Below, piece by piece: positions 8,735 to 19,262 of a stretch of DNA of 64,000 nt. Where the stretch lies: contig NZ_JAFEJT020000004.1 in NCBI RefSeq assembly GCF_018555435.2, forward strand, positions 32,406-96,405, read 5' to 3'. The DNA is from Bifidobacterium amazonense. Lineage in GTDB: Bacteria > Actinomycetota > Actinomycetes > Actinomycetales > Bifidobacteriaceae. Both the position numbers and the translations under genes were made by a program. Each line of letters starts with the position of its first letter. Within the stretch, counting starts at the first letter, position 1. A model generated the notes under the pieces. That model made no database searches. It was not told the origin of the DNA and saw nothing but the letters and a program-made list of their open reading frames with translations.

Positions 8735-10070
8735 CCTGTTCCTCCTTGGTTGCTGATTCCTGTTGTGGCCCGGTAGAGGGCACGTCTTGCGCGGCCGTGG
8801 CCGTGGTGGCCTCCTCGTCCGTGGACGCGGACCGGCCGCGTGCGCGCACTCGTCGTGAGGCCCAGCGTATCCCGAAAACGGCCGCGACGCCAACCAGCGA
8901 CAGCAGCCATGCGGCGAGCAGCCCCAACGCCGTCGGACGGCCGACCGATTGGGTGGACTGGATCACGTCGACGCCCATGACGGCGAGCCGTTCCTTGCCC
9001 AGTCCGCCGTTGGAGACGACGAACAGCAGGGAGGAGGCGATCGAAAGCATCGCGCACGATATGCAGAACCCGCCTGCGGGATATGCGAACGACATGACGA
9101 GTTCGGCGTCGGGCTGGCTGTTCGCGACATCCACGTTCATCGCGAACCCACGCTTCGACCACATCGCCGCCAGGCCGGCGATCAGGCCGCAGGCCAGCGG
9201 GATGGACACGAGCAGCGCCCGGATCGTCTGATTATCCACCGGCTCGGGAAACAGGCCGAACACCGGGATCGACGGCAGGGCGGTGGACTGTCCGATCCAC
9301 AGCGTGAACGAACCGAGATCCCCAATGGAGAAACCCGCGCCGAACAGCCAGGAAACGGCCCAGATGCACAGGTTCGGCAGCCATGCCACGCAAGCGACGG
9401 TGGTCAGGATGCGCGATCCGGTGCCCATGGCGAGCAGGTCGAACAGTTTGGCCATCGCCGCATGGTTGCGCACCGCCCAAACGATCACGGTGATCAGTCC
9501 GAAGGACAGATAGCACAGCATCAGCGACACGGCCGTCACGACCCCGGTGCGGATCGTTCCGCGCAGCCGTTCGGCGACCGAGGTCTTCAGCCATTGCGCG
9601 ATTCTGGCGACGGTCAGCGAAACCGGCACGGCGGCCGACAGGTAGCCGATGGAGAACACCAGCGCCCCTTTGCCGAGCGTCACCAGCAGGTCGTCATGCA
9701 GTTCCACGGTCGTGCCGTCGCGGAACAGTCCGTCGAACATCATCCATGTGATCAGTCCGCCGATGTATCCAGGCGCGTCGCATGACATGCGCTGCGCGAA
9801 CGCCCGTACCAGCGCGATGAGCAGCACGGTGAGCAGCAGCGGCATGAGCGTCAGTCGGACCGGTCCCACGGTGAATCCGGAGCCCTGGCTGAGCAGCACG
9901 ACCGCCGCCGTCAACGACAGCGAGTGGGCGGACAGGTTGTCGCCGCCCTCTTCCATGGAGATGACCAGCAGCATAAGGGCCATGAAACAGCCGAGGGCGA
10001 TGGCGAACACCGCCATCGCCGCGGCCGCGGTTCCCACGCCTTTGAGCAGGGATTTGAGACGTGCGATCAT
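8682..10070 (-). CDS. DUF6350 (PerM-like) multi-pass membrane protein
   Basis: 462 residues with roughly ten hydrophobic segments between residues 12 and 400, then a basic and acidic, Thr/Glu-rich cytoplasmic tail of about 60 residues. The actinobacterial sucC-sucD-[this]-purH order identifies the DUF6350 family, which includes Mycobacterium PerM, linked to cell division and persistence. Start ATG overlaps the sucD stop (ATGA), and the tail overlaps purH. The cell-division role is by analogy; nothing in the sequence indicates a transport substrate. Confidence 0.8.
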   Translation of the reverse strand: MIARLKSLLKGVGTAAAAMAVFAIALGCFMALMLLVISMEEGGDNLSAHSLSLTAAVVLLSQGSGFTVGPVRLTLMPLLLTVLLIALVRAFAQRMSCDAPGYIGGLITWMMFDGLFRDGTTVELHDDLLVTLGKGALVFSIGYLSAAVPVSLTVARIAQWLKTSVAERLRGTIRTGVVTAVSLMLCYLSFGLITVIVWAVRNHAAMAKLFDLLAMGTGSRILTTVACVAWLPNLCIWAVSWLFGAGFSIGDLGSFTLWIGQSTALPSIPVFGLFPEPVDNQTIRALLVSIPLACGLIAGLAAMWSKRGFAMNVDVANSQPDAELVMSFAYPAGGFCISCAMLSIASSLLFVVSNGGLGKERLAVMGVDVIQSTQSVGRPTALGLLAAWLLSLVGVAAVFGIRWASRRVRARGRSASTDEEATTATAAQDVPSTGPQQESATKEEQDDEHEPTNTTGTGIRLP

Positions 10071-10996
10071 ATCAGCGAGTGTTCGGCAAGCACCTCGCGC
10101 ATGATGTCGGCGGTCTGTCCCGGAGTCCGGCCGACCCGGATGCCGACGGCCTCCAGCACCTCCTTCTTGTCCTTCGCGGTGCCCTTGCCTCCGGAGACGA
10201 TGGCTCCGGCGTGGCCCATCTGCTTGCCTTCAGGCGCGGTGAAGCCGGCGATGTAGGCGACGACGGGCTTGGTCATATGCTCCGCGGCCCACTGCGCGGC
10301 GTCCTGTTCCGCGGTGCCGCCGATCTCGCCGATCATGACGACGGCCTTGGTGGCCTCGTCGGCTTCGAACGCCTGCAGCGCCTCAAGCAGCGTGGTGCCG
10401 ACGATCGGATCGCCGCCGGCGCCGAGGCACGCGGTGAAGCCGATGTCGGACAGCTCGCCCATCAGCTGATAGGTGAGCGTGCCGGATTTGGACACCAGTC
10501 CGAGCGGACCGCGCGAGACGATGCCGTCGGGGATGATGCCGAGGTTCACGCCGTGGGATTCCGGCGTGGAGGGCAGGGTCATCAGGCCCGGGCAGTTCGG
10601 GCCGACGATGCGCACGCCCTTGCGCAGGGCGAGTTCGACGAAGTAGGCGCTGTCCGCCACCGGGATGCCCTCAGTGATGACGACGATGAGTTCGATGCCC
10701 GCCTCGACGGCTTCGACGACGGCTCCCTTGGCGAACTTCGGCGGCACGAAGACGACGCTGGCCTTGGCGCCGGTCTTCTCGCGGGCCTCGGCGCAGGTGG
10801 CGAACACGGGGACGTGCGCGTCCGAGCCGTCCGTGTTCGCGCCCGGGAAGTCGATGACCGTTCCGGCCTTGCGCGGGTTGGTGCCGCCGACGATGTTGGT
10901 GCCCGCCCTGAGCATGCGGGCGGTGTGGGTCATGCCCTGATGGCCGGTCATGCCCTGGACGATGACCGGTGCTCCGTCTTCGATGAACAGTGCCAT
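10067..10996 (-). CDS. sucD: Succinyl-CoA synthetase alpha subunit
   Basis: 309 residues. With SucC it interconverts succinyl-CoA and succinate with nucleotide phosphorylation. The CoA-binding Rossmann part starts at VIVQGMTGHQGMTHT, GPNCPGLMTLP is a family motif, and the phospho-histidine lies in GHAGAIVSGGKGTAKDK. The start ATG shares one base with the sucC stop (TGATG) and its stop overlaps the next start (ATGA), so three genes are tightly coupled. In an organism with an incomplete TCA cycle this probably provides succinyl-CoA for biosynthesis rather than respiration. Confidence 0.97.
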   Translation of the reverse strand: MALFIEDGAPVIVQGMTGHQGMTHTARMLRAGTNIVGGTNPRKAGTVIDFPGANTDGSDAHVPVFATCAEAREKTGAKASVVFVPPKFAKGAVVEAVEAGIELIVVITEGIPVADSAYFVELALRKGVRIVGPNCPGLMTLPSTPESHGVNLGIIPDGIVSRGPLGLVSKSGTLTYQLMGELSDIGFTACLGAGGDPIVGTTLLEALQAFEADEATKAVVMIGEIGGTAEQDAAQWAAEHMTKPVVAYIAGFTAPEGKQMGHAGAIVSGGKGTAKDKKEVLEAVGIRVGRTPGQTADIMREVLAEHSLI

Positions 10997-12189
10997 CAGT
11001 TGTTCTCCTTTGCGTCCGCGGCGAAGCGGGCGGCCTTCCGCGCCGCTTCCTCCATGGTCTTGGCCACGTGCAGGTTCGGGTTTTCCGCCTGGGCGAGGAT
11101 GCTCAGGCCTTCCGCCGCCGCGTTGCCGTCGAAGCGCACGACGATCGGCTTGGCGGCGTTGAGCTTGTCGAGCGCCTCGAGGATGCCCTTGGCCACCTGC
11201 TCGCAGGAGGTGATGCCGCCGTACACGTTGACGAACACGGATTCGACCTGAGGATCGGACAGCACGATCTCGAGGCTGTCGCACATCACCGCAGCGGATG
11301 CGCCGCCGCCGATGTCGAGGAAGTTGGCGGGCTTGACGCCGGTGCCCTGCTCCTCGCCGGCGCCGGAGACGGCGTCGAGGGAACTCATGACCAGTCCTGC
11401 GCCGTTGCCGATCACGCCGACCTCGCCGTGCAGGTGCACGTAGTGCAGGCCGTGCTCACGGGCGCGGGTCTCATACGGATCGGCTTCGACGCTGTCGGAG
11501 AAGCGGGCCCATCCGTCGTGGCGGAACGCCGCGTTGTCGTCGAGGGAGATCTTGGCATCGAGCGCGCACAGCGACTTGGAGGATTCATCGTCCGGATCGC
11601 CGATCTTGGCGAGCGGGTTGATCTCCACGAGCGTGGCGTCGTTCTCCTTGAAGCACCGCCACATCTTGAGCAGGATGTCGGCGGCCTGGTGCACGTCCGC
11701 ATGGTAGAAGCCGATGCTGTTGGCCATCTCTACGGCCGCGGCCTCGTCGAAGTCCCCAAGCGCGTCGATGTGCAGCCGCTTGACCGCCTCGGGATGCTCC
11801 CGGGCGATCTCCTCGACCTCGGTGCCGCCGTTGGCGGTGGCCAGCACGTCGTAGTCGCGCGAGGTGCGGTCGACGGAGATGGACACGTAGTATTCGTGCA
11901 GGATGTTCTTGGCCTCGGCGACGAGCACGCCGTTGACCTTGTGCCCGTGAATGGTCATCGGCAGGATGCCTTCGGCCAGCAGGATGGCCTCGTCGCGATT
12001 GTGGGCCAGCTTGACGCCGCCGGCCTGTCCGCGGTGGCCGATCTTGACCTGGGCCTTGATGACGCACGGGTAGCCGAGCTTGTCGGCCGCCTCGGCGACT
12101 TCGTGCGAATTCTGGGCGTAGATCGCCTTCGGCGCGGGAATGTCCTGCTCCTCGAGCAGCTCCCTGGCCTGGTATTCATACAAATCCAT
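10996..12189 (-). CDS. sucC: Succinyl-CoA synthetase beta subunit
   Basis: 397 residues. It starts MDLYEYQARELLEEQDIPAP, the usual N-terminus of an ATP-grasp subunit that supplies the nucleotide site. VKINPL-type segment LVEINPLAKIGD and NFLDIGGGAS near residue 300 are diagnostic, and VFVNVYGGITSCEQVAKG is the CoA-ligase motif. First gene of the sucC-sucD-perM-purH unit. The 72 bases upstream must hold the promoter; I see no obvious consensus there. Confidence 0.97.
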   Translation of the reverse strand: MDLYEYQARELLEEQDIPAPKAIYAQNSHEVAEAADKLGYPCVIKAQVKIGHRGQAGGVKLAHNRDEAILLAEGILPMTIHGHKVNGVLVAEAKNILHEYYVSISVDRTSRDYDVLATANGGTEVEEIAREHPEAVKRLHIDALGDFDEAAAVEMANSIGFYHADVHQAADILLKMWRCFKENDATLVEINPLAKIGDPDDESSKSLCALDAKISLDDNAAFRHDGWARFSDSVEADPYETRAREHGLHYVHLHGEVGVIGNGAGLVMSSLDAVSGAGEEQGTGVKPANFLDIGGGASAAVMCDSLEIVLSDPQVESVFVNVYGGITSCEQVAKGILEALDKLNAAKPIVVRFDGNAAAEGLSILAQAENPNLHVAKTMEEAARKAARFAADAKENN

Positions 12190-12261
12190 GGTATGTATCC
12201 TATCCTCTGAAACCCCTGCCGGCGGAATCCTGCGGGCGTGACGTCAAACGTGCCGACACGC

Positions 12262-12843
12262 TTAGGCCGGCATTGTCACCAACGTGCTGCTGGGGACGTC
12301 GCCGAGCTCGGCGAGCCCGTCAAGACCGATGAGCTCCATCACGAAGCTGAATCCCGCGACCACGCCACCCGCGCGGCGGATGAGGTCGGCCGCGGCCTTG
12401 GCCGTGCCGCCGGTGGCGATCAGATCGTCGACGATGAGCACGCGCTCCCCGGCCCCGACCATGTTCGCCTCGATTTCGATGCTTGCGGTGCCGTATTCGA
12501 GATCATACGACTCGCCGATGGTCTCAGGGGGCAGTTTGCCCGCCTTGCGGACGGCGATGAATCCCTTGCCGAGACGCGCGGCCAGGGCGGGTCCGAACAG
12601 AAAACCGCGTGCCTCGAGTCCCGCGATGGCGTCGAATGAATCCGCAGGTACCGGCAGCGCGGCCTCAAGGGCATCGAGCATGAGCCCGAGCGCCTTCGGG
12701 TCGGCGAGCACCGGCATGAAATCGCGGAAGTTGATGCCTTCCTTGGGGAACCCCTGCACCGAGCGAATACGGGAGATGAGATAGTCCGCGTTGTCCTGGC
12801 CGATCTCGGCCAAACGTGCGATGGTGATATCGGATTGCGACAT
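12262..12843 (-). CDS. apt: Adenine phosphoribosyltransferase
   Basis: 193 residues. It salvages adenine with PRPP to give AMP. Motifs: RSVQGFPKEGINFRD at the start, AGLEARGFLFGPALA, and the PRPP loop RVLIVDDLIATGGTAKAA. ATG at 12843 is preferred because AGG lies eight bases upstream. A GTG nine bases earlier is possible but too close to the ribosome-binding sequence. The gene sits between sucC and yajC with 70-base gaps on each side. Confidence 0.96.
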   Translation of the reverse strand: MSQSDITIARLAEIGQDNADYLISRIRSVQGFPKEGINFRDFMPVLADPKALGLMLDALEAALPVPADSFDAIAGLEARGFLFGPALAARLGKGFIAVRKAGKLPPETIGESYDLEYGTASIEIEANMVGAGERVLIVDDLIATGGTAKAAADLIRRAGGVVAGFSFVMELIGLDGLAELGDVPSSTLVTMPA

Positions 12844-12912
12844 GGTCTGCACCTGCCTTACGTGAAGGATGTATTCGGATAAAGGAAACTCGAGGTCGTG
12901 CGGCCGCTCGTG

Positions 12913-13329
12913 TTACTTGGTCTCGCCCTGCGCCTCGTCGGTCTCGGGCGCTTCGATGGCGCGGTCCACCGGCACCTGCGCCTCGTCAGCGTCGTCCTGC
13001 CCGTCCTGCGGCAGAGGGTTGCCGTTCTCGTCGACATCGTCGTCGCTCACGTACGCGGGGCGCACGTATTCGCGACTGATGGCGTTGAATCCGAACCTCA
13101 GCTTGGAGCCTTCGGAGTCGATGACGATCTCCTCGTACTGCGCGTCGACGGAGACGACCTTGCCGATCACACCTCCGATGGTGATGATCTCGGTGCCGGG
13201 CTGCAGGTTGGCGCGGAAGTCCTGCTTTTCCTGCTGCTGCTTCTTGGCCTTCTTGGACTGCCACCACATCAGGGCGATCATGAAGACGAGGAAGACGATC
13301 ATGATGAGGTTCATGGACTCTGCTGGCAA
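12913..13329 (-). CDS. yajC: Preprotein translocase accessory protein YajC
   Basis: 138 residues. A single N-terminal membrane helix (MNLIMIVFLVFMIALMWWQS) is followed by a basic KKAKKQQQEKQ stretch and the core FRANLQPGTEIITIGGVIGKV. Residues after 95 form an acidic tail longer than in E. coli YajC (110 residues). It works with SecDF at the Sec translocon; secDF is not in the window. I take the TTG at 13329 because AGGAG stands seven bases before it. The internal ATG at 13314 has no such site. Confidence 0.92.
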   Translation of the reverse strand: MPAESMNLIMIVFLVFMIALMWWQSKKAKKQQQEKQDFRANLQPGTEIITIGGVIGKVVSVDAQYEEIVIDSEGSKLRFGFNAISREYVRPAYVSDDDVDENGNPLPQDGQDDADEAQVPVDRAIEAPETDEAQGETK

Positions 13330-13408
13330 GGCGGTACTCCTAACGGTTCGAAAAAAGACGCCGACGCCTCACGCACCGGCATGCGGTCATATGTCCAAGG
13401 CCAAAAGT

Positions 13409-14476
13409 CTAGAATAGCTTGCTGACATCGTCCTTGGGGACCAGGCCCAAATGGGACCAGGCCTTTTCGGTGGCCACGCGCCCCTTGGGTGTGCGGATGA
13501 GGAAGCCCTCGCGAACCAGATACGGCTCGCAGACGGTCTCGACCGTCTCCGATTCCTCCCCCACCATGGCGGAGAGCGTGTTCAGACCGACCGGCCCGCC
13601 GTTGAACTGTCTGACGACGGCGTTGAGCACGGCGATGTCGAGACGGTCGAGCCCTTCCGCATCGATCTGGTACAGCGACAGAGCCTCCTTGACGTCCCCG
13701 GGATTCACCATGTCCAGGTCATGGACGATGGCCCAGTCGCGCACACGGCGCAGCAGACGGTTGGCGATACGCGGCGTGCCACGGGACCGGACGGCCATTT
13801 CATAGGCCGATCCCTCCCCCAGATTCACGCCGAGCACCGCCGCCGAGCGTTCGATGAGCTTTTCCAGCTCCTCGTGCGGGTAGAAGTCCAGGTGCGCGGT
13901 GAAGCCGAAACGGGCCCGCAGCGGGGACGGCAGCATGCCTTCGCGGGTGGTCGCGCCGATCACGGTGAATCGCGGCAGCGTCAGCGGAATCGACGTGGCG
14001 CCCGGCCCCTTGCCGACCATCACGTCGACGCGGAAGTCCTCCATCGCGATGTACAGCAGCTCTTCGGCGGCCCTGGGCAGACGGTGGATCTCGTCGATGA
14101 ACAGCACTTCACCGGAGTCCAGGGAGCTCAGAATGGAGGCGAGGTCTCCGGCATGCTGGATGGCCGGTCCCGAGGTCACTCGGATCGGCACGTTGAGTTC
14201 GTTGGCGACGATCATCGCCAACGTGGTCTTGCCGAGTCCGGGAGGACCGGCGAGCAGGATGTGGTCGGGCGGCACCTCGCGTTTGCGTGCGGCGTCAAGG
14301 AACAGCTGCAGCTGCGCCTTGAGCAACGGCTGGCCGATGAATCCCTCGAGCGCGTGGGGGCGCAGCTCCTCGTCGCTGACGGGTTCGTTGCCGATCGGTG
14401 CGGCGGACACCATGCGCAGGGATTCCTCCCTTGCGCCGGTGTTGGTCTGGGCGTCGTATTCCATGCGGTCTTCCAT
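13409..14476 (-). CDS. ruvB: Holliday junction branch migration ATPase
   Basis: 355 residues. A hexameric AAA+ motor that drives branch migration at junctions held by RuvA. Walker [10 protein letters not shown], Walker [17 protein letters not shown], sensor region [18 protein letters not shown] and the C-terminal winged-helix ending with [13 protein letters not shown] are all present. ATG at 14476 follows GGAAGG, which lies inside the last codons of ruvA. Upstream in-frame TTG at 14500 is less likely. Order is ruvC-ruvA-ruvB on the minus strand. Confidence 0.97.
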   Translation of the reverse strand: MEDRMEYDAQTNTGAREESLRMVSAAPIGNEPVSDEELRPHALEGFIGQPLLKAQLQLFLDAARKREVPPDHILLAGPPGLGKTTLAMIVANELNVPIRVTSGPAIQHAGDLASILSSLDSGEVLFIDEIHRLPRAAEELLYIAMEDFRVDVMVGKGPGATSIPLTLPRFTVIGATTREGMLPSPLRARFGFTAHLDFYPHEELEKLIERSAAVLGVNLGEGSAYEMAVRSRGTPRIANRLLRRVRDWAIVHDLDMVNPGDVKEALSLYQIDAEGLDRLDIAVLNAVVRQFNGGPVGLNTLSAMVGEESETVETVCEPYLVREGFLIRTPKGRVATEKAWSHLGLVPKDDVSKLF

Positions 14477-14483
14477 ATGGGCG

Positions 14484-15107
14484 TCACCTTCCGCGATCAA
14501 GGGAGGTCAGGGCGAGTTTGAGCACGCGCGGCACATCGTCCTCAGCCAACGGCGTGGCCACGCCGTTGTCCCGGCACACGTTCTCGACCGCGGTCTGGGC
14601 GTCGGCCTGCCGCCAGCCGAGCGACATCAGTCCCTCCACGACCTGCCGCAAGTTGGGGTCCGCACCGGTCTGCCGCGAGGCGGTGCCGTGGCCGGATTCG
14701 ATTGCATCGAGATCGATGGACCCCTTGAGCTCGAGGATGATCTTCTGCGCGCCCTTCTTGCCCAGACCGGGGGCCTTGGCGAGGGCCGTGGCGTCGCCGT
14801 CGGCCACCGCCCTGGCCAGACGGTCGGGCGGCAGCGTGGACAGCAGCGACAGGGCGACCTTGGGGCCTATGCCGCTGACCTTCTGCAACTGGAGGAACAT
14901 GCGCTTGGAGGCCAGAGACAGGAAGCCGAACAGCGTGATGGCGTCCTGGGAGACGCTCAGGGAGGTGTAGACGCGCGTCTCCTGCCCCGAGCGCAGCGAG
15001 GCGAGATCCGCGGACGGCATGCGAGTCTCATAGCCGACCCCGCCCACCTCGATCAGGACGTTGTCCGCGTTCACCTCCACGACGCGCCCGTTCAGCATTC
15101 CGATCAT
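14484..15107 (-). CDS. ruvA: Holliday junction DNA-binding protein RuvA
   Basis: 207 residues. It binds four-way junctions as a tetramer. The N-terminal OB-fold begins [12 protein letters not shown], two helix-hairpin-helix motifs follow ([14 protein letters not shown] and [13 protein letters not shown]), and the flexible linker leads to the C-terminal RuvB-contact domain [15 protein letters not shown]. It ends seven bases before the ruvB start. A gap of 110 bases separates it from ruvC. Confidence 0.96.
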   Translation of the reverse strand: MIGMLNGRVVEVNADNVLIEVGGVGYETRMPSADLASLRSGQETRVYTSLSVSQDAITLFGFLSLASKRMFLQLQKVSGIGPKVALSLLSTLPPDRLARAVADGDATALAKAPGLGKKGAQKIILELKGSIDLDAIESGHGTASRQTGADPNLRQVVEGLMSLGWRQADAQTAVENVCRDNGVATPLAEDDVPRVLKLALTSLDRGR

Positions 15108-15217
15108 GGCAATCCCCTATCGTTCCCATCGGCCGCGACGCCCCGGGAAACGGCCGGAACGTCGAACATCTGTTCGATAGTCTATATGAGGCGCTCGACG
15201 GAAGGGACGCACGCGTG

Positions 15218-15805
15218 TCACATGCCGCGATCCGCGTTGCGCCGGCCGCGTCCGGACGAGCGCTGCGCGGCCTGCGCCCACTGTCGCTGCGCCGGCGTCA
15301 GATGCTGCTCGCGCTCCCCGCCCTGCAGCGCGCCGGCCGGGCGCAGCGCATGGCAGATGGCGATGGCCAGCGCGTCGGCCGCATCGGCCGGGGTGGGCGG
15401 TTCGTTGAGTCCCAGGATGCGGGCGACCATACGTTCCATCTGTGGCTTGAGCGCATGCCCGTTGCCGGTGATGGCCAGCTTCGATTCGGTCGGCGTGTGC
15501 AATGCCACCGGTATGCCGCGCTGCGCTGCGGCGAGCATGGCCATGCCGGCCGCCTGCGCGGTGCCGAGCACGGTGTTGCGGTTCTCCTGCGCGAACACGC
15601 GCTCGATGGAGACCGTGTCGGGCGCGAACCGGTCGATTTTGGCCGCCAGGCCGTTGTAGATCGCCAGCAGTCGCAGATCCTGCGACATGTCGGGCGACGA
15701 GCGGACGACGTCGACGTGAACAAAAGAAAGCCGGCGGTGTGCGCCGGCTTCGATCACGCCGACCCCGCAGCGGGTGAGCCCGGGGTCAACGCCAAGGATG
15801 ATCAC
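15218..15805 (-). CDS. ruvC: Holliday junction resolvase RuvC
   Basis: 195 residues. It cuts junctions symmetrically. Acidic catalytic residues are visible in [13 protein letters not shown] (first Asp), [13 protein letters not shown] (Glu) and [14 protein letters not shown] (the Asp pair). The C-terminal 30 residues are a Gln/Arg-rich tail beyond the usual end. GTG is the start. It lies seven bases after yebC, so yebC-ruvC-ruvA-ruvB form one transcription unit, the standard actinobacterial order. Confidence 0.96.
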   Translation of the reverse strand: MIILGVDPGLTRCGVGVIEAGAHRRLSFVHVDVVRSSPDMSQDLRLLAIYNGLAAKIDRFAPDTVSIERVFAQENRNTVLGTAQAAGMAMLAAAQRGIPVALHTPTESKLAITGNGHALKPQMERMVARILGLNEPPTPADAADALAIAICHALRPAGALQGGEREQHLTPAQRQWAQAAQRSSGRGRRNADRGM

Positions 15806-15812
15806 GCGAGGA

Positions 15813-16568
15813 TTACTCCTCGTCGAGCTGGGCCATGACCTCGTCGGAGGCGGTCCAGTTGGAGTAGATGTTCTGCACGTCGTCCAGATCGTCGAGGTTG
15901 TCGATGAGCTTGGAGACCTTGCGGGCGTCTTCGAGGCTCAGCTCGACCTCGTTCTTCGGACGCATCACCATATCGGCGGAGTCGTAGTCGAAACCGGCGT
16001 CCTGCAGAACCTTGCGCACGGTGTGTAGGTCAGACGGATCGGTGATGACGGTGAACACGTCGCCGTCGTCGATCACGTCCTCGGCGCCCGCGTCGCCGGC
16101 CTTCTCGAACAGGTCGTCGAAGTCGACGCCCTCGCTCGGGACCTCGATCTGTCCCTTGCGCTCGAAGTTGAAGGACACGGAGCCGGAGGTGGCCAGCGAG
16201 CCGTTGCCCTTGGTCAGGGTGGAGCGCACTTCGGCGGCCGCGCGGTTGCGGTTGTCGGTCAGGCACTCGATGATCAGGCCGACGCCGGCGGGGGCGTAGC
16301 CCTCGTAGACGATGTCCTCGTAGTTGGCGCCGCCGGCTTCCTCACCGGAGCCGCGCTTGACGGCGCGCTTGATGTTGTCGGCCGGCATCGAGGCCTTCTT
16401 GGCCTTGTAGATGGCGTCGTACAGGGACGGGTTGCCGTCCGGGTCGCCGCCGCCCATGCGGGCCGCGATCTCGATGTTCTTGATGAGCTTGGCGAACAGC
16501 TTGCCGCGCTTGGCGTCGATGGCGGCCTTCTTGTGCTTGGTGGTCGCCCACTTGGAATGACCTGACAT
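15813..16568 (-). CDS. yebC: YebC/PmpR family protein
   Basis: 251 residues starting [22 protein letters not shown], the family signature. [24 protein letters not shown] and [14 protein letters not shown] follow. Members have been described as transcription regulators and, more recently, as ribosome-associated factors easing translation of proline-rich stretches. Placement upstream of ruvC-ruvA-ruvB is conserved and suggests no special local role. Confidence 0.95.
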   Translation of the reverse strand: MSGHSKWATTKHKKAAIDAKRGKLFAKLIKNIEIAARMGGGDPDGNPSLYDAIYKAKKASMPADNIKRAVKRGSGEEAGGANYEDIVYEGYAPAGVGLIIECLTDNRNRAAAEVRSTLTKGNGSLATSGSVSFNFERKGQIEVPSEGVDFDDLFEKAGDAGAEDVIDDGDVFTVITDPSDLHTVRKVLQDAGFDYDSADMVMRPKNEVELSLEDARKVSKLIDNLDDLDDVQNIYSNWTASDEVMAQLDEE

Positions 16569-16665
16569 AATGCTCCTACAGATCTACGAATAAAACTGGC
16601 AAACGGGATAAGTTTAGAGCGCTTTGCAGACAACTGCCAGCGGCGTCGGCAAAGCGCCGGACACA

Positions 16666-16707
16666 GGTGTTCCGCGGGACGGACGCACTCACGTCCCACG
16701 GAACACC
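16666..16707 (-). terminator. Hairpin after thrS
   Basis: A 16-bp stem with one mismatch (GGTGTTCCGCGGGACG at 16666-16681 with 16692-16707) lies 18 bases after the thrS stop. There is no T-run. It probably separates thrS from yebC. Confidence 0.6.
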
Positions 16708-16724
16708 TCTGCAATCGGACCGGA

Positions 16725-18770
16725 TCAGTCCTCGGCCGGCGCGGCCACAGCGGCCTTGAAGTCGTCCACGGAGTTGACCTGGACGCGCTTCTTGATCACG
16801 TCGAGGATCTGCTCGCGCGCCTGGTCGACCGGCACGCCGTTGAGCTGGCTGCCGTCGCGGAAGCGGAAGCTGACCGCGTTGTTCTTCATGTCCTCCTCGC
16901 CGACGATGAGGATGAACGGCGTCTTGGACTTGGAGGCATTGCGGATCTTCTTGCCGAAGCGGTCGTCGGAGTAGTCGATCTCGCAGCGGACCATCTCGTC
17001 CTCGAGGGACTTGACGAAGCCGGCCAGATGCGGCGCGAACTCGTCGGCGACCGGGATGCCGAGCACCTGCACCGGGGCGAGCCACACCGGGAACGCGCCC
17101 GCGTAGTGCTCGAGCAGCACGGCGAAGAAGCGCTCGATGGAGCCGAACAACGCACGATGGATCATGACCGGGCGCTGATGCGTGCCATCGGCCGCGATGT
17201 ACTCAAGCTGGAAGCGCTCGGGCAGGTTGAAGTCAAGCTGGATGGTCGACACCTGCCAGGTGCGGCCGATCGCGTCACGGGCCTGCACGGAGATCTTCGG
17301 GCCGTAGAACGCGGCGCCGCCCGGATCGGCCACGAGGGTCAGACCGGAGTCCTTGGCAACCTCGGCGAGCGTGTTGGTCGCCTCCTCCCAGATCTCGTCG
17401 GAGCCGACGTACTTGTCCGGGTCCTTGGTGGACAGCTCGAGGTAGAAGTCGTCCAGGCCGAAGTCGCGCAGCACCTTGAGCACGAAGGTGAGCAGGTTGG
17501 TCAGTTCGCCCTTCATCTGCTCGCGCGTGCAGTAGATGTGGGAGTCGTCCTGCGTAAGGCCGCGCACGCGGGTCAGGCCGTGGACCTCGCCGGACTTCTC
17601 GTAGCGGTACACGGTGCCGAACTCGAACAGGCGCAGCGGCAGCTCCTTGTAGGAGCGCTGGCGGGACTTGAAGATGAGGTTGTGCATCGGGCAGTTCATC
17701 GGCTTGAGGTAGTAGTCGAAGCCCTGCTTGGTGATGTTGCCGTCCGCGTCGCGTTCCTCGTCCAGGCGCATGGCCGGGTACATGGAGTCCTTGTACCAGT
17801 GCAGGTGGCCGGAGGTCTCGTACAGGCCGCCCTTGGTGATGTGCGGGGTCTGCACGAAGCTGTAGTGGTACTTGCGGTGCATCTCGCGCGAGTAGTCCTC
17901 CATCGCGTTGATGACCGCGGCGCCCTTCGGATGGAACACCGCCAGGCCCGGTCCGATCTCCTCCGGGAAGGAGAACAGGTCCATCTCGGCGCCGAGCTTG
18001 CGGTGGTCGCGCTTGGCGGCCTCCTCAAGACGGGTCTGGTAGGCCTTGAGGTCCTCCTTGGTGGCCCATGCGGTGCCGTAGATGCGCTGCATGGTCGGGT
18101 TCTTCTCGCTGCCGCGCCAGTAGGCGGCGGCGGAACGCTCGATCTTGAACGCCTTGATGAAGTGCGTGTTCGGCAGGTGCGGGCCACGACACAGGTCCTT
18201 CCACACGACGTTGCCGTCGCGGTCGACGTTGTCGTAGAAGCTCAGCTCCTTGCCGGAGATCTCGGTGGCGGTGGACGGGTCGAGATGCGCTTCCTTGTCC
18301 TGGATCAGCTCGATCTTGAACGGCTGGTCGGCCTCCTCCTTGAGCGCCTCCTCCTCGGTGACGACGCGGCGGCGGAAGGACTGCGCGGACTTGATGATCC
18401 GCTGCATGTGCTTCTCGATTGTTTTCAGGTCGTCCGGCGTGAACGGCTGGTCGACCTGGAAGTCGTAGTAGAAGCCGTCCTTGATGATCGGGCCGACGCC
18501 GAGCTTGGCGTTCGGGAACAGTTCCTGCACGGCCTGGGCCATGACGTGCGTCGCGGAGTGGCGCATGATGCCGAGGCCGTCCTCGCTGTCGAGCGCGACG
18601 GACTCGACCGTGTCGCCGTCCGCAAGCGGCGTGTACAGATCACGCAGTTCGCCGTTGAGGCGCACGGCGATGATGTTCTTGTCGTCCGCGAACAGTTCGG
18701 TGCCGGTGGTGGTAGCTTCCACCTCCTTCGCTTCGCCGTTGACTGTAATGGAGATGGTAGCTTGCGCCAT
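16725..18770 (-). CDS. thrS: Threonyl-tRNA synthetase
   Basis: 681 residues. It charges tRNA-Thr. The N-terminal TGS domain (about 1-65) precedes the editing domain with [11 protein letters not shown]. The class II core has the zinc Cys in [13 protein letters not shown], motif 2 near [16 protein letters not shown] and motif 3 in [13 protein letters not shown], and an anticodon-binding domain ends the protein. There is no T-box or other tRNA-sensing leader in the 190 bases upstream. The length exceeds E. coli ThrRS (642) by a slightly longer editing region and tail. Confidence 0.97.
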   Translation of the reverse strand: MAQATISITVNGEAKEVEATTTGTELFADDKNIIAVRLNGELRDLYTPLADGDTVESVALDSEDGLGIMRHSATHVMAQAVQELFPNAKLGVGPIIKDGFYYDFQVDQPFTPDDLKTIEKHMQRIIKSAQSFRRRVVTEEEALKEEADQPFKIELIQDKEAHLDPSTATEISGKELSFYDNVDRDGNVVWKDLCRGPHLPNTHFIKAFKIERSAAAYWRGSEKNPTMQRIYGTAWATKEDLKAYQTRLEEAAKRDHRKLGAEMDLFSFPEEIGPGLAVFHPKGAAVINAMEDYSREMHRKYHYSFVQTPHITKGGLYETSGHLHWYKDSMYPAMRLDEERDADGNITKQGFDYYLKPMNCPMHNLIFKSRQRSYKELPLRLFEFGTVYRYEKSGEVHGLTRVRGLTQDDSHIYCTREQMKGELTNLLTFVLKVLRDFGLDDFYLELSTKDPDKYVGSDEIWEEATNTLAEVAKDSGLTLVADPGGAAFYGPKISVQARDAIGRTWQVSTIQLDFNLPERFQLEYIAADGTHQRPVMIHRALFGSIERFFAVLLEHYAGAFPVWLAPVQVLGIPVADEFAPHLAGFVKSLEDEMVRCEIDYSDDRFGKKIRNASKSKTPFILIVGEEDMKNNAVSFRFRDGSQLNGVPVDQAREQILDVIKKRVQVNSVDDFKAAVAAPAED

Positions 18771-18932
18771 GATTTGTCCTTTGCTATCGGGGCCCGCGTT
18801 ACCAATGGGCAGGCCTGGACTGGTTAATCAACATGCGACACCATAGGATCGAGTGCCGACATTGGCCGTGAACGTTCCCAGGTCGCGGAGCCGGCGGACG
18901 ACGTCATGCATGCAAGATGGCGGAAAATAAAG

Positions 18933-18957
18933 AAAGGCTCCCTTTCGGGAGCCTTTC
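18933..18957 (-). terminator. Terminator of the tRNA cluster
   Basis: AAAGGCTCCC pairs with GGGAGCCTTT around a four-base loop, and on the minus strand it is followed by CTTTATTTTCC. It ends the six-tRNA transcript seven bases after the last tRNA-Gly. Confidence 0.85.
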
Positions 18958-18963
18958 GACCGG

Positions 18964-19036
18964 AGCGGACAACGGGACTCGGACCCGCGGTCTCAACCTT
19001 GGCAAGGTTGCGCTTTACCAACTAAGCTATGTCCGC
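18964..19036 (-). tRNA. tRNA-Gly (GCC), copy with C55 in the T loop
   Basis: Cloverleaf on the complement: acceptor GCGGACA/TGTCCGC, anticodon stem CAACC/GGTTG, loop TTGCCAA. It is identical to the copy at 19475-19547 except for one base at 18982, which makes the T loop TCCGAGT instead of TTCGAGT. Position 55, almost always T (pseudouridine in the RNA), is therefore C. It is the last gene of the cluster. It may be a weak or decaying duplicate. Confidence 0.9.
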
Positions 19037-19067
19037 AAAGGATTCCACCGTGAGAAGCGGATTCCAG

Positions 19068-19140
19068 TGGAGCTAAGGGGATTCGAACCCCTGACCCTCT
19101 CCATGCCATGGAGATGCGCTACCAGCTGCGCCATAGCCCC
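19068..19140 (-). tRNA. tRNA-Ala (anticodon GGC)
   Basis: Acceptor GGGGCTA/TAGCTCC (one G-T pair), discriminator A, anticodon stem TCTCC/GGAGA with loop ATGGCAT, and T-arm AGGGG-TTCGAAT-CCCCT. The acceptor has G-C, not the G3-T70 identity pair at the exact third position; the wobble seen is at 3:70 when numbered from the first G, which fits alanine identity. Confidence 0.93.
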
Positions 19141-19160
19141 GAAACGTGTTGCCACGCTCG

Positions 19161-19233
19161 TGGGTGATGTAGGAATCGAACCTACGACCCCTTCCGTGTG
19201 AAGGAAGTGCGCTAGCCGCTGCGCCAATCACCC
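19161..19233 (-). tRNA. tRNA-Val (anticodon CAC)
   Basis: Acceptor GGGTGAT/ATCACCC with discriminator A, anticodon stem CTTCC/GGAAG with loop TTCACAC, and T-arm GTAGG-TTCGATT-CCTAC. It reads GTG codons. Part of the six-gene minus-strand cluster. Confidence 0.95.
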
Positions 19234-19262
19234 GATGTTCAATTGTGAATGCCAAGCACTCG

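Noticed and set aside
18771..18963. T-box leader upstream of thrS
   Set aside because: The region lacks the conserved T-box sequence, specifier loop and a terminator/antiterminator pair.
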